Shown one piece after another: positions 8,723 through 17,805 of a stretch of DNA of 64,000 nucleotides. Each line of letters begins with the position of its first letter. Within the stretch, counting starts at the first letter, position 1. A program made the position numbers and the translations under genes. A model generated the notes under the pieces. That model saw only the letters and a list, made by a program, of their open reading frames with translations. It was not told the DNA's origin and searched no databases. The DNA is taken from contig NZ_CP039371.1 in the NCBI RefSeq assembly GCF_005080685.1, positions 4,650,001-4,714,000 on the forward strand. Reading direction: 5' to 3'. This DNA is from Pseudomonas putida (lineage in GTDB: Bacteria; Pseudomonadota; Gammaproteobacteria; Pseudomonadales; Pseudomonadaceae).

Positions 8723-8739
8723 TCAAGGATCAACTGCCC

Positions 8740-9468
8740 ATGCGAATTCTGATTGTCAACGTCAATACCACCGAAGCGATCACCGAGGCGATCGCCGAGC
8801 AAGCGCGCAGCGTCGCCTCCCCCGGCACCGAGATCGTCGGCCTGACGCCCTTCTTCGGCGCCGAGTCGGTGGAAGGCAACTTCGAGAGCTACCTGGCCGC
8901 CATCGCGGTCATGGACCGCGTGCTGGCCTACGAAGGCCCGTACGATGCGGTGATCCAGGCGGGCTACGGCGAGCACGGCCGCGAAGGCCTGCAGGAGTTG
9001 CTCGACGTGCCGGTGGTGGACATCACCGACGCCGCCGCCAGCACCGCCATGTACCTGGGCCACGCATACTCGGTGGTGACCACCCTGGACCGTACGGTGC
9101 CGCTGATCGAAGACCGCCTGAAGCTGTCCGGCCTGTACGACCGTTGCGCCTCGGTACGGGCCAGCGGCCTGGCCGTGCTCGAACTCGAAGAAGACCCGCA
9201 ACGGGCCGTGCAGGCCATCGTCGAACAGGCCGAACGAGCCGTGCGCGAGGACAAGGCCGAAGTCATCTGCCTGGGTTGCGGCGGCATGGCCGGGCTGGAC
9301 GAACAGATCCGCCAGCGCACCGGGGTACCGGTGGTCGATGGCGTCAGCGCGGCGGTGACCATCGCCGAATCACTGGTGCGCCTGGGGCTGAGCACCTCGA
9401 AAGTGCGTACCTACGCCACACCGCGAGCGAAGAAGGTACTGGGCTGGCCGATGCGACTGGGTCGCTGA
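8740..9468 (+). CDS. Asp/Glu-racemase superfamily protein (hydantoin/allantoin racemase-like), first Cys replaced
   Basis: Enzyme of 242 residues resembling HyuE hydantoin racemase and allantoin racemase. ATG 8740 (MRILIVNVNTTEAIT) is the family-typical start, 17 bp after the permease stop, so the two are co-transcribed. These racemases use two cysteines as acid and base. The second is present (Cys180 in CLGCGGMAG). The first site, normally ACFGDPG, reads AGYGEHG here, so Gly75 replaces the cysteine. The same Gly/Cys combination marks arylmalonate decarboxylase. A two-base racemization is therefore doubtful; the protein may isomerize by another route or carry out a different reaction on the substrate imported by the permease. 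Confidence 0.8.
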   Translation: MRILIVNVNTTEAITEAIAEQARSVASPGTEIVGLTPFFGAESVEGNFESYLAAIAVMDRVLAYEGPYDAVIQAGYGEHGREGLQELLDVPVVDITDAAASTAMYLGHAYSVVTTLDRTVPLIEDRLKLSGLYDRCASVRASGLAVLELEEDPQRAVQAIVEQAERAVREDKAEVICLGCGGMAGLDEQIRQRTGVPVVDGVSAAVTIAESLVRLGLSTSKVRTYATPRAKKVLGWPMRLGR

Positions 9469-9472
9469 GGCG

Positions 9473-10135
9473 TTACGTCGGGCAGCTCGAAGAGCCATCG
9501 TCGAGACCCTGGCGCAGGTTGCGGGTGTCGAGGGTGGCTTTGCCGTCATGCCAGGTCAGGGTCAGCACGTACAACGAATCGAAATCGTCGCCGTCCCAAT
9601 CCTCGGTGATCGCCTGCTGACCACCCAGGGCCTTGCGCGCTACCGCGTTGATCAGGTCCGGCAGGTAGCCATGTGACCAGGCCGTGTAGACGGTGGCGTT
9701 GCGGTACTTGGCGTCCATCAGCTCATCAGCCAGGGCATCGGTGTCGTTGGCACCGAAGTCGATGTTCACCGGCAGGCCCAGGCGAATGGCGCTCGGGGTG
9801 ATGGTCATCAGCGGGCGAATATAGCTGTAGCTATGGTCGTGGCTACCTTCCTCGACGTGTCGCGAAGGATTGGCGGCGAACACGTAGTCGGCTTCACCGA
9901 AACGATCGGGCAGCACGGTTGCCAGGTCCAGGGCGCGGTTCAGGCCCTGGCAGTTGAGCTGCCCCAGACCTTCGCCGGGTTTTTCGGCATGGCGCAGGAA
10001 CACCAGGGTCTGGGTGCCGTCTACGGGTTGGCTGCGGCGCTCGAGGAGAGCCTGCGTCACCACACCTGCAGCTGCGACGAATGCAAGGCCGGCCAAGACC
10101 AGGCGACAACGTCGGGAGGGCGTAGGCAACTTCAT
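9473..10135 (-). CDS. Histidine phosphatase family protein, membrane-anchored or secreted
   Basis: Phosphoglycerate-mutase-like histidine phosphatase. The phosphorylated histidine lies in the LRHAEKP motif (about residue 52 from ATG 10135) and a second conserved histidine in AWSHGYLP. Residues 1-35 (MKLPTPSRRCR followed by a hydrophobic run) look like a signal anchor, so the catalytic part is probably periplasmic. The alternative GTG/ATG at 10177 would add 14 unlikely residues. The substrate is unknown. Its stop lies four bases from the stop of the convergent racemase gene. Confidence 0.8.
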   Translation of the reverse strand: MKLPTPSRRCRLVLAGLAFVAAAGVVTQALLERRSQPVDGTQTLVFLRHAEKPGEGLGQLNCQGLNRALDLATVLPDRFGEADYVFAANPSRHVEEGSHDHSYSYIRPLMTITPSAIRLGLPVNIDFGANDTDALADELMDAKYRNATVYTAWSHGYLPDLINAVARKALGGQQAITEDWDGDDFDSLYVLTLTWHDGKATLDTRNLRQGLDDGSSSCPT

Positions 10136-10279
10136 GAAGGCAGACTCTCGTGGCGGAAGAAGGGTAACGTCCCCCACAAGACCCTAGGGCCGAAGCCGCG
10201 GGGCATCCGTGTCGTCGATGTCATCTCGGCATCGTGCCAGGGTCAGAGTCCCTTCAAGCCGTTTGGTTCCCCTGTTCGT

Positions 10280-10618
10280 TCAATCGTCCCTGGTCAACAC
10301 TTCCAGCAACTCGATTTCGAAGGTCAAATCCGAATTCGGTGGGATCGCCCCTACGCTGCGCTCGCCATAGCCCAGGTGCGCCGGCACCAGCAGCTTGCGC
10401 TTGCCGCCCACGCGCATGCCCATCAGCCCCTGGTCCCATCCCTTGATGACCCGGCCGGTACCGATCACGCACTGGAACGGCTTGCCGCGCGACCAGGACG
10501 AGTCGAACTCGCTGCCGTCGGCGAGCCAGCCGGTGTATTGGGTGGTGATCAGCGCACCCTTGACGGCTGCCTTGCCTTCGCCCTCGAGCACGTCGATGAT
10601 CTGCAATTCGCCACTCAT
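10280..10618 (-). CDS. FKBP-type peptidyl-prolyl cis-trans isomerase
   Basis: Small single-domain FKBP (112 residues) that catalyses cis-trans isomerization of proline peptide bonds. The core signature is complete: TTQYTGWLADGSEFDSS, the VIKGWDQGL segment with the conserved Trp, and ELLEVL at the end. No signal peptide, so cytoplasmic. ATG 10618 has AGGAG six bases upstream; the ATG two codons earlier would directly abut that site. Monocistronic between the phosphatase and PhzF-like genes. Confidence 0.92.
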   Translation of the reverse strand: MSGELQIIDVLEGEGKAAVKGALITTQYTGWLADGSEFDSSWSRGKPFQCVIGTGRVIKGWDQGLMGMRVGGKRKLLVPAHLGYGERSVGAIPPNSDLTFEIELLEVLTRDD

Positions 10619-10702
10619 GGGCATCTCCTACGCGGATAAACGAGGGCGCCGTTTTCTCAGGATTGCGCGCTTTTGGCAAGCGCGCCGATGCCAACCCATC
10701 GA

Positions 10703-11491
10703 TCAGATGTAAACGGTACCGCGCAGGTACAGCGCCGCACGTCCGCTGATGATTACCCGGCCATTGCCCGGCACCTGGCAGTGCAACTGGCCCTTGCGCG
10801 CCCCGCCCTGCTCGCAGCTGAGCACGGTCTTGCCCAGCCGCTCGGCCCAGACTGGGGCCAGCGAGGTATGCGCGGAGCCTGTGACCGGGTCTTCGTTGAC
10901 CCCGACATTCGGACCGAACCAACGGGTAACGAAGTCGTAGCCACGACCGGCTGCGGTCACGGCAATGCCGCGGACATCGAAGGCCGAAAGTGCGACGAAA
11001 TCAGGCGTGAGCGTTTCCAGCAGCGAAGCATCGTCGATGACCACGACATAATCGTCGGAACGATAGACGGCGCTTGCGGTGCCCAAGCTCAGTGCTTCCA
11101 GCAGGCCAGCCGGCATGTCCACGGCCACCGGTTGCTTGGCCGGAAAATCCATCGCCAGCAAGCCATCGGCGCCGCGGCTGACGCGCAGCTCGCCACTACG
11201 GGTATTGAAGCGCAGCACCTCGGCCTGCTCGCCCAATTGCTCGAACAGCACATAGGCCGATGCCAGGGTAGCGTGGCCGCATAGGTCGACTTCCACCGCC
11301 GGGGTGAACCAGCGCAGGTCATAGGTTTCGCCTTTACCCACGAAGTAGGCCGTTTCGGACAGGTTGTTCTCTTCGGCGATGCGTTGCAGCACATCGTCCG
11401 GCAGCCAGCTTTCGAGCGGGATCACCGCTGCCGGATTGCCACCGAAGGGCTCGGCGGAAAAAGCATCGACCTGGAAGATCTCGAGTTGCAT
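10703..11491 (-). CDS. PhzF-family isomerase/epimerase-like protein
   Basis: Member of the PhzF/diaminopimelate-epimerase-fold family, 262 residues. The catalytic glutamate lies in NNLSETAYF (about residue 45), as in PhzF. Other landmarks are DAFSAEPFGGNPAAV at the N-terminus, LCGHATLASAYV, and DPVTGSAH in the second domain. There is no phenazine gene cluster in the window, so a role in phenazine synthesis is unlikely; most family members have unknown substrates. ATG 11491 has AGGAG seven bases upstream. Confidence 0.88.
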   Translation of the reverse strand: MQLEIFQVDAFSAEPFGGNPAAVIPLESWLPDDVLQRIAEENNLSETAYFVGKGETYDLRWFTPAVEVDLCGHATLASAYVLFEQLGEQAEVLRFNTRSGELRVSRGADGLLAMDFPAKQPVAVDMPAGLLEALSLGTASAVYRSDDYVVVIDDASLLETLTPDFVALSAFDVRGIAVTAAGRGYDFVTRWFGPNVGVNEDPVTGSAHTSLAPVWAERLGKTVLSCEQGGARKGQLHCQVPGNGRVIISGRAALYLRGTVYI

Positions 11492-11542
11492 GCGAACACT
11501 CCTGAAAGCCCGGCCTCTACCGGGCGGAAACGAAAGCGAAGA

Positions 11543-12481
11543 TTACGGGCGCACGGGCGTGAGCACCGGCTCACCGGCAAAGAACGCCTGCAGGTTGCGC
11601 AGTACCAGAGCGACGGTGTCGCGTGCGGCTTCCGGCGACTGGCCAGCGACATGGGGAGTGAGCACGGTGTTGCCGAGGGCCTTGAGGCTCTCGGGCACGG
11701 TGGGTTCGTCATCGAATACATCCAGCGCGGCGCCGGCGATCAGGCCCTGTTGCAGTGCCGTCACCAAGGCCTGCGTGTCGACCACGCTGGCGCGGGCGAT
11801 ATTCACCAGGTAACCCTCGGCGCCCAAGGCCTCGAGCACCTGGGCGTCGACCAGGTGGCGGGTACCGGCGCCGCCGGGCGTGGCGACCACCAGGATGTCG
11901 ACGGCATCGGCCAGGTGCAAGGGGCTGTCGTACCAGGTGTAGGGCAGGTCGTGGCGTGGGGTGCGGCTGTGGTAGCTGACGTTCATGTCGAAGCCCAGGC
12001 TGGCGCGCTTGGCGATTGCCTGGCCGACCGCGCCGAAACCGAGCAGGCCCAGGCGCTTGCCGCTGACCGAGGGGCTGATGACCCGGTTCCACTCGCCACG
12101 GCGGGTGCTGGCATCGGCATGGGGAATATCACGCAGCAGAGCAAGGAGGATGGCCATGGCGTGGTCGGCGACCGTGGCGGCATTGGCGCCCGCGCCATTG
12201 GTGACGATGATGCCCCGGGCCGCGGCGGCGGCCAGGTCGACCTGTTCGTAGCCCGCGCCGATCACGCAGATGATGCGCAGGTGCGGCAGTGCCTCGATCT
12301 CGGCGGCGGTCAGGCCCAGCGGGCCGCGGGTGAGCACGGCATCGATCTCGCCGGCATGGGGGGCGATGGCATCGGCACGTAGCGCAGGGGATGGCGCACG
12401 GATCAGGCGATAGCCGGCCTGCTCGAGCAACGGCAGGTAATCGTCGACGGATTCAACCAGTACCAGGACTGTCTTGCTCAT
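11543..12481 (-). CDS. D-isomer-specific 2-hydroxyacid dehydrogenase
   Basis: NAD(P)-dependent dehydrogenase of the glyoxylate/hydroxypyruvate reductase type, 312 residues. The nucleotide-binding glycine motif is LGLLGFGAVGQAIA. The usual Arg-Glu-His catalytic set can be placed: GTRHL, DVFDDEP and TPHVAGQ. The exact 2-keto acid is unknown. ATG 12481 follows GGAGG by five bases. A CAGTACAGT inverted repeat lies 47-85 bp upstream and may be its operator or the terminator of the lipoprotein gene before it. Confidence 0.88.
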   Translation of the reverse strand: MSKTVLVLVESVDDYLPLLEQAGYRLIRAPSPALRADAIAPHAGEIDAVLTRGPLGLTAAEIEALPHLRIICVIGAGYEQVDLAAAAARGIIVTNGAGANAATVADHAMAILLALLRDIPHADASTRRGEWNRVISPSVSGKRLGLLGFGAVGQAIAKRASLGFDMNVSYHSRTPRHDLPYTWYDSPLHLADAVDILVVATPGGAGTRHLVDAQVLEALGAEGYLVNIARASVVDTQALVTALQQGLIAGAALDVFDDEPTVPESLKALGNTVLTPHVAGQSPEAARDTVALVLRNLQAFFAGEPVLTPVRP

Positions 12482-12527
12482 GCCACCTCCGGGTCAATTC
12501 GAAGGGGCATTATGCGCAATGGGTGGC

Positions 12528-12566
12528 CAGTACAGTCAATCGATAAATTGGGGATTAACTGTACTG
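12528..12566. repeat. CAGTACAGT / ACTGTACTG inverted repeat
   Basis: Perfect 9-base arms separated by 21 bases, overlapping the end of the lipoprotein gene and lying just upstream of the dehydrogenase gene. There is no T-tract on the minus strand, so it fits an operator at least as well as a terminator. Confidence 0.5.
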
Positions 12567-12991
12567 TATGGGTTACTGGGCAAACGCCCGCCCCAACCCC
12601 CAGGCACGCCACTGCTATCGGTTTCCTGCCAAGGCCCATCCGGGCTCAGCGACCAGCTCCAACCATTGTCATAACGGTAATAGGTCCGCTGGCGGTAGAA
12701 GGTATTGGTCTTCTTCTCCAGCACATACACCCCAAGCTTCGGATCCCAATGGCTGGCACCGCCTGGCGGCGGCGCGAAACTGGCCGATGTGCGTGGCATC
12801 GGCTTGGGAATCGACGCCGGCTTGCTCGGCTGGGTCGACGGTTGCCCACCCGGCAACGGCTTGACCACCGGCCCCTTGTGCGGCGGCGCCGTCTCGATCG
12901 GCGGCGCCGGCTGCTCGTAGGGCTCATGCGTGGTACACGCGGACAATCCCACGGCCAGGGCAATCAGGGTCAGGCGTAGGGTGTTGTGCAT
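12536..12991 (-). CDS. Proline-rich putative lipoprotein of unknown function
   Basis: 151-residue protein with a lipoprotein signal peptide: MHNTLRLTLIALAVGLSAC, where Cys19 would be lipidated. A proline-rich linker (residues ~25-75) leads to a C-terminal region rich in Tyr and Trp (TFYRQRTYYRYDNGWSWS) that looks like a small conserved domain. I do not recognise a characterised family. It starts 12 bp after the end of ccmI on the same strand and may be transcribed with the ccm operon, but no role in cytochrome c maturation is implied. Confidence 0.7.
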   Translation of the reverse strand: MHNTLRLTLIALAVGLSACTTHEPYEQPAPPIETAPPHKGPVVKPLPGGQPSTQPSKPASIPKPMPRTSASFAPPPGGASHWDPKLGVYVLEKKTNTFYRQRTYYRYDNGWSWSLSPDGPWQETDSSGVPGGWGGRLPSNPYSTVNPQFID

Positions 12992-13003
12992 GGTGTCGTT
13001 CTC

Positions 13004-14194
13004 TTACCGGTCGGGGCTGTCGATGATCAGCAGTTGCTGGGCCTGGGTGGAATTTGCCAGCGGTGCGCCCTGGCCGATCCATTCGCCCTGGGTCGGCTGG
13101 CCAGCGCGCGAGACACGGGCAACCAGTTGGACTTGCGGGAAGTCCGACAGTTTCATCTGCGGCATCATCGCGTCGGCATCGGACAACTCCACCTCGATCG
13201 GCAACTGTGCCACGGTCACCCGCTTGGCCGCCAGCGGCATCGGCGGACCCTCGCTGGCACGGGCGAAGATGAACACGGTATCGTCGGGCTTGACCTTGTC
13301 CTTGAGCGCCGCCGCCAGTTCCACCCGCACCTTCAGGCGCGCAGCGACCGGGGCCGCCGGCTTGGCGGCGTGGCCACCGAGGCGCTCCGCGGCGCGGTCG
13401 ATGCCACCCTGCAAGGCCGCACGCGACGTGTCGCCCTCAGGCAACAGCACCAGCAGGCGGTTCCAGTAGTCGATGGCTTCCTGGTAGCGCTCGCCCTCGA
13501 ATGCGGCGATGCCACGCAGGCCGAGGCTGGTGACCTCCTTGGGATCGGCTTTCAACGCCTCGTCGGTGAGCGCCTGGACCTGCTCGCTCCACTTCTTGTC
13601 GGCCGCGAAGTACAAGGCCTGCGCCCATTGCCCGAGCAGTTCGGGCTGGCGCCCGGCCAGGCTCACGGCGCGCTCGAAGGCACGCGCGGCATCGGCCGGA
13701 CGCTGCTCGGCCATGTAGGCACGGCCGAGGAAATACACGCCTTCGGCCGAGTCCGGCTGGGCCTCGACGGCACGCTCCAGACGCGTGGTCATCTCTTCCA
13801 TGGTCTTGGGCGCGGCAGCGAACTCCTGGGTCAGCTCGACCTTGTCGGCAGCCCCGAAGTGCAGGTACAACCCCAGCGCCAGCAACGGCACCAACACCGC
13901 CGCCAGCAGTGGCAGAGCCTTGCCCAAGTGGCCCTGGCGCAGCGGTTCGGCACCTTCGGTATCGGCCAGCAGCTCGCGGGCCGCCTCGTCACGGCCCTTG
14001 GCCAACTGCGCCTCATCGAGCACGCCGGCAGCCTGTTGAGCAGCGAGTTCGCCGACACGTTCCTGATACAGGGCCACGTTCAGGGCGGTGCGGTCTTCTT
14101 CCTGCTGGCGGCTACGCCCACGCAGGATCGGGATCAGAAGAAAACCGAAGGCAGCGAGCAGCAGCAGGCCCGCACTAAGCCAGAATTCAATCAT
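13004..14194 (-). CDS. ccmI: Cytochrome c maturation protein CcmI
   Basis: Apocytochrome c chaperone of the System I pathway that delivers apocytochromes to the CcmF/CcmH heme ligation complex. From ATG 14194 (MIEFWLSAG) the protein has 396 residues: a first membrane helix, a cytoplasmic region with a leucine-zipper-like segment, a second helix ([19 protein letters not shown]), then a periplasmic TPR domain (e.g. [20 protein letters not shown]) and a C-terminal beta-rich domain. The start overlaps the end of ccmH by 8 bp, which rules out the longer frame beginning at 14278. It ends the ccmABCDEFGHI series. Confidence 0.93.
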   Translation of the reverse strand: MIEFWLSAGLLLLAAFGFLLIPILRGRSRQQEEDRTALNVALYQERVGELAAQQAAGVLDEAQLAKGRDEAARELLADTEGAEPLRQGHLGKALPLLAAVLVPLLALGLYLHFGAADKVELTQEFAAAPKTMEEMTTRLERAVEAQPDSAEGVYFLGRAYMAEQRPADAARAFERAVSLAGRQPELLGQWAQALYFAADKKWSEQVQALTDEALKADPKEVTSLGLRGIAAFEGERYQEAIDYWNRLLVLLPEGDTSRAALQGGIDRAAERLGGHAAKPAAPVAARLKVRVELAAALKDKVKPDDTVFIFARASEGPPMPLAAKRVTVAQLPIEVELSDADAMMPQMKLSDFPQVQLVARVSRAGQPTQGEWIGQGAPLANSTQAQQLLIIDSPDR

Positions 14195-14662
14195 GGGTCT
14201 GTTCTTTTTCCAGCAGTTTGGCGAGACGCTCGCGTTCATCGTCGGACAGGGCCTGGCTACCTTGCGTGGCCGCGCCACGGCGGCGCCGCACGATCACCGC
14301 CAGCACCACGAATCCCGACGCCAGGAGAAGGCCGGGCCGAACCAGAGTAACCAGGTGCGGCTGCTGAGCGCCGGTTTGTAGCGCACGAAGTCGCCGTAGC
14401 GATCGACCATGAAATCGACGATCTGCTGGTTGCTCTTGCCTTCGCCGAGCATGCGGAAGATCTCTCGGCGCAGGTCGGCGGCGATGGGCGCATTGGAGTC
14501 GGCAATGTCCTGGTTCTGGCACTTGGGGCAGCGCAGTTCCTTGGTCAGCGCCTGGTAACGCTCGCGCTCGGCCTCGTCACGGAACTGATAGGTGTCGATG
14601 GCCGCCCGGGCCACGCCGGCCACGCTCAACCCGAGCACGGCAGCCACCAGCCAACGCCTCAT
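14187..14662 (-). pseudogene. ccmH: Cytochrome c maturation protein CcmH, frameshifted
   Basis: Membrane-anchored thioredoxin-like subunit that reduces apocytochrome c heme-binding cysteines. Signal sequence at residues 1-20, then the redox motif LRCPKCQNQ and the conserved helical region to YKPALSSRTWLLWFGPA. There the frame breaks: the as-read frame ends at 14294, while the expected rest ([18 protein letters not shown], ending LLEKEQTHD) continues in another frame to 14187. Adding one base to the GG at 14330-14331 restores 158 codons, the normal length. The redox motif is intact; the second membrane helix and tail are lost in the read frame. Start overlaps ccmG by ATGA. Sequencing error is the likeliest cause. 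Confidence 0.88.
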
Positions 14663-15195
14663 GGCTTGGCCTCATCGACCAGACCCTGGTACAGCGGCGC
14701 CAGTTGTTCGCGCCAGACCGTGGCGTCGACCACGCCCACGTGCTTGTAGCGGATGATGCCCTTGGCATCGATGAGGAAGGTTTCCGGCGCGCCGTACACG
14801 CCCAGGTCCAGCCCCAGGCTGCCCTGCTCGTCGCGGATGTTCAGCTGGTACGGGTTGTGGAACTCGGCCAGCCACTTCTGCGCGGCGGCGTTGTCGTCCT
14901 TGTAGCTGACCCCGTGGATCACCACGCCCTGCTCGGCCAGCTGGTTCAGGTAGGGGTGCTCGACCTTGCACGATGGGCACCAGGTGCCCCACACGTTGAC
15001 CAGCGCCGGGCGCCCGAGCAGGTCGGCCTGGGTCAGGGTCCGCTGGCCCTCGACCGAGGCCAGGGAAAACGTCGGAAACGGTTTGCCGATCATCGCCGAT
15101 GGCAGCTCGTCGGGCTTGAGGAACAGCCCTTTGTAGAGAAACACCGCCACCAGCAGGAACACCGCCAGCGGCAACACCATGATCCAACGCTTCAT
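14659..15195 (-). CDS. ccmG: Thiol:disulfide interchange protein CcmG/DsbE
   Basis: Periplasmic thioredoxin-fold reductase of cytochrome c maturation, tethered by an N-terminal membrane helix (residues ~5-25). The active site is WCPSC in VNVWGTWCPSC, and the family GVSYKDD and GAPETFLID segments (with the cis-Pro region) are present. 178 residues is normal. Its ATG overlaps the ccmF stop codon and its stop overlaps the ccmH start, so translation is coupled. Confidence 0.95.
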   Translation of the reverse strand: MKRWIMVLPLAVFLLVAVFLYKGLFLKPDELPSAMIGKPFPTFSLASVEGQRTLTQADLLGRPALVNVWGTWCPSCKVEHPYLNQLAEQGVVIHGVSYKDDNAAAQKWLAEFHNPYQLNIRDEQGSLGLDLGVYGAPETFLIDAKGIIRYKHVGVVDATVWREQLAPLYQGLVDEAKP

Positions 15196-17180
15196 GCAGC
15201 TGCTCCAGACACGCCCAGGGCCTCACGCACCCGGGTCTTGACCTTGACGCGGTAGCGTCGGTCGAGGGCCGCCAGCAACCCGCCCAGGCCGGTCAGCAGA
15301 CCGCCCAGCCAGATCCAGCGGACATATGGCTTGATGTGCACGCGCACGGCCCAGGCGCCGTTTTCCAGCGGCTCGCCGAGGGCGACGTACAAGTCACGGG
15401 TGAAGCCTGCGTCGATGCCGGCCTCGGTCATCATCGACTGCTGCACGGTGTACAGGCGCTTTTCCGGGTGCAGGGTGGTCACTTCGCGGCCATCGCGGGT
15501 CACCACGATGGTGCCCTTGTCGGAAATGAAGTTCGGCCCCTCGAAGTGCTTGGCGCCCTGGAACAGGAACTGATACCCGCCCAACTCGACGCTCTCGCCC
15601 GGCGCCATGCGCAGGTCGCGTTCGGCACTGTTGTTGCTCGACAGCACCACGCCCAGCGCGCACACCGCCAGGCCCAGGTGCGCCAGCTGCATGCCCCAGT
15701 AGCTGCGGGTCAGGCCGCGCGCCCCCTTGGCCAGGCCCTTGTGGCGGGTCTTGTCGAGGATGTCGCGCACGCCACCGAGCACCACCCAGGCAGCCAGGGC
15801 GAACACGCTCAAGGTCGGCCAGTCGAAGTCGTCGACGATGAACCCGGCCACAGGCGCCAGCACCACGCTGGCGATCAGCACCGGGGTCAGCATGCTCGCC
15901 AGCCATTTGCCCGGGGTGTCCTTCCAGCGCACCAGCACGCCGATACCCAGCACCACCATCAGCAGCGCCATCAGCGGCAGGAACAACGCGTCGAAATACG
16001 GCGGACCAACCGACAGCTTGGCGCCGGTCAGGGCATCGAGCACCAGTGGATAGAGGGTGCCGAGCAAAATCATCGAAGCCGCCACGACCAGCACCAGATT
16101 GTTGGCCAGCAGCAGTGTCTCGCGTGACCACAGGGCAAAGCCGACCTGGCTCTTGACCACCGGGGCACGTAGCGCGAACAGGGTCAACGAGCCCCCGACC
16201 ACGAACAATAGGAAGATCAGGATGAACACGCCACGCGATGGATCGGAGGCGAATGCGTGCACCGAGGTCAGCACGCCGGAGCGAACCAGGAAGGTGCCGA
16301 GCAGGCTCAGCGAGAAGGCCGCGATTGCCAGCAACACGGTCCAGCTCTTGAACACCCCGCGCTTCTCGGTCACCGCCAGCGAATGGATCAGCGCGGTACC
16401 CACCAGCCAGGGCATGAACGAGGCGTTTTCCACCGGATCCCAGAACCACCAGCCGCCCCAGCCCAGCTCGTAGTAGGCCCACCAGGAGCCCAAGGTGATG
16501 CCGACCCCGAGGAACGCCCAGGCAACGATGGTCCAAGGCCGCGACCAGCGCGCCCACGCCGCATCCAGGCGCCCGCCGAGCAAGGCGGCGATGGCGAAGG
16601 CGAAGGCCACCGAGAAGCCCACGTAGCCCATGTACAGCATCGGTGGGTGGACGATCAGGCCGAAGTCCTGCAGCAGCGGGTTGAGGTCGCGGCCATCGCC
16701 TGGCACCTGCGGCAGCAGCCGCTGGAACGGATTGGAAGTGATGATCAGGAAGCTCAGGAAACCCACGCTGATCATGCCCATCACCGCCAGCACCCGCGCC
16801 AGCATCACCTGCGGCAATTGCCGCGAGAACACCGACACGGCGAAGGTCCAGCCGCCCAGGATCAACGCCCAGAGCAGCAGCGAGCCCTCGTGCGCGCCCC
16901 ATACGGCACTGAACTTGTAGTACCAGGGCAAGGCACTGTTGGAGTTACTGGCCACGTAGGCGACCGAGAAATTGTCGGTCATGAAGGCGTGGGTCAGGCA
17001 GCTGAAGGCGAACGCCAGGAAGGCGAACTGCCCCCAGGCGGCTGGCCGTGCCAGGCTCATCCACAGGCTGTCGCCACGCCAGGCACCGAGCAACGGCACG
17101 ATGGCCTGCACGGCGGCGAAGCAGATCGCCAGGATCATCGCCAACTGACCGAGTTCGGGGATCACCAACGCAGCGTTCAT
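15192..17180 (-). CDS. ccmF: Cytochrome c heme lyase CcmF
   Basis: Large polytopic membrane protein (662 residues, about 15 helices) that attaches heme to apocytochrome c together with CcmH and CcmI. The tryptophan-rich heme-handling motif [18 protein letters not shown] is intact near residue 235, and histidines flank it in periplasmic loops as expected. The long periplasmic domain near the C-terminus ([18 protein letters not shown]) is typical. Overlaps ccmE by ATGA at its start. Confidence 0.96.
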   Translation of the reverse strand: MNAALVIPELGQLAMILAICFAAVQAIVPLLGAWRGDSLWMSLARPAAWGQFAFLAFAFSCLTHAFMTDNFSVAYVASNSNSALPWYYKFSAVWGAHEGSLLLWALILGGWTFAVSVFSRQLPQVMLARVLAVMGMISVGFLSFLIITSNPFQRLLPQVPGDGRDLNPLLQDFGLIVHPPMLYMGYVGFSVAFAFAIAALLGGRLDAAWARWSRPWTIVAWAFLGVGITLGSWWAYYELGWGGWWFWDPVENASFMPWLVGTALIHSLAVTEKRGVFKSWTVLLAIAAFSLSLLGTFLVRSGVLTSVHAFASDPSRGVFILIFLLFVVGGSLTLFALRAPVVKSQVGFALWSRETLLLANNLVLVVAASMILLGTLYPLVLDALTGAKLSVGPPYFDALFLPLMALLMVVLGIGVLVRWKDTPGKWLASMLTPVLIASVVLAPVAGFIVDDFDWPTLSVFALAAWVVLGGVRDILDKTRHKGLAKGARGLTRSYWGMQLAHLGLAVCALGVVLSSNNSAERDLRMAPGESVELGGYQFLFQGAKHFEGPNFISDKGTIVVTRDGREVTTLHPEKRLYTVQQSMMTEAGIDAGFTRDLYVALGEPLENGAWAVRVHIKPYVRWIWLGGLLTGLGGLLAALDRRYRVKVKTRVREALGVSGAAA

Positions 17181-17632
17181 GGCTTGCTCTCCGCACCGGT
17201 CGCCGCCTGGCCGCTTTCCTTCAGGGCCTTGCTGACTTCAGGCGGCATGTATTTCTCGTCGTGCTTGGCCAGCACCTCGTCGGCCACCACCACGCCCTCG
17301 GCATTGAGCTTGCCCAGGGCGACGATCCCCTGCCCCTCGCGGAACAGGTCGGGGAGGATGCCACGGTAGGTGATCGGCACCGACTTGTTGAAATCGGTGA
17401 CCACGAAGCGTACGTCGAGCGAATCGGCCGAGCGCTGCACCGAGCCCTTCTCGACCATGCCGCCGGCGCGGATGCGCGTGTCCAGCGGCGCCTCGCCATT
17501 GGCGATCTGGGTCGGGGTGTAGAACAGGTTGATGTTCTGTTGCAGGGCGCTCAGGGCAAAGCCTACGGCAATCGCGACCCCGACCAGCAGGCCGAGAATC
17601 AGGAACAGGCGTTTCTTGCGCTGCGGATTCAC
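17177..17632 (-). CDS. ccmE: Periplasmic heme chaperone CcmE
   Basis: Heme chaperone that binds heme covalently and hands it to CcmF. N-terminal anchor helix (residues ~8-28), then a beta-barrel domain of the OB type. The heme-linking histidine lies in [11 protein letters not shown], followed by the usual tyrosine. 151 residues, normal length. Overlaps ccmD at its start and ccmF at its end by four bases each. Confidence 0.95.
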   Translation of the reverse strand: MNPQRKKRLFLILGLLVGVAIAVGFALSALQQNINLFYTPTQIANGEAPLDTRIRAGGMVEKGSVQRSADSLDVRFVVTDFNKSVPITYRGILPDLFREGQGIVALGKLNAEGVVVADEVLAKHDEKYMPPEVSKALKESGQAATGAESKP

Positions 17633-17805
17633 TGGTTGTTCTCCCGGCGCAGGCGACGCGCCTCTTCTTGCAAGTAGCGGCGACGGGCCAACAGGGGCGC
17701 AGCGACATTGATCGCCAGGACCGCCAGGCAGATGCCATAGGCCGTCCAGACATACAGGCCATGGTGACCCATGGCGACAAAGTCGGCGAATGAAGCAAAT
17801 TTCAT
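17629..17805 (-). CDS. ccmD: Heme exporter protein CcmD
   Basis: Small 58-residue membrane protein that helps release holo-CcmE from the CcmABC complex. Family landmark near the N-terminus is [19 protein letters not shown], followed by one membrane helix and a basic cytoplasmic tail ([15 protein letters not shown]). ATG 17805 overlaps the ccmC stop (17802); the longer open frame upstream of it is only ccmC read in another frame. Confidence 0.93.
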   Translation of the reverse strand: MKFASFADFVAMGHHGLYVWTAYGICLAVLAINVAAPLLARRRYLQEEARRLRRENNQ

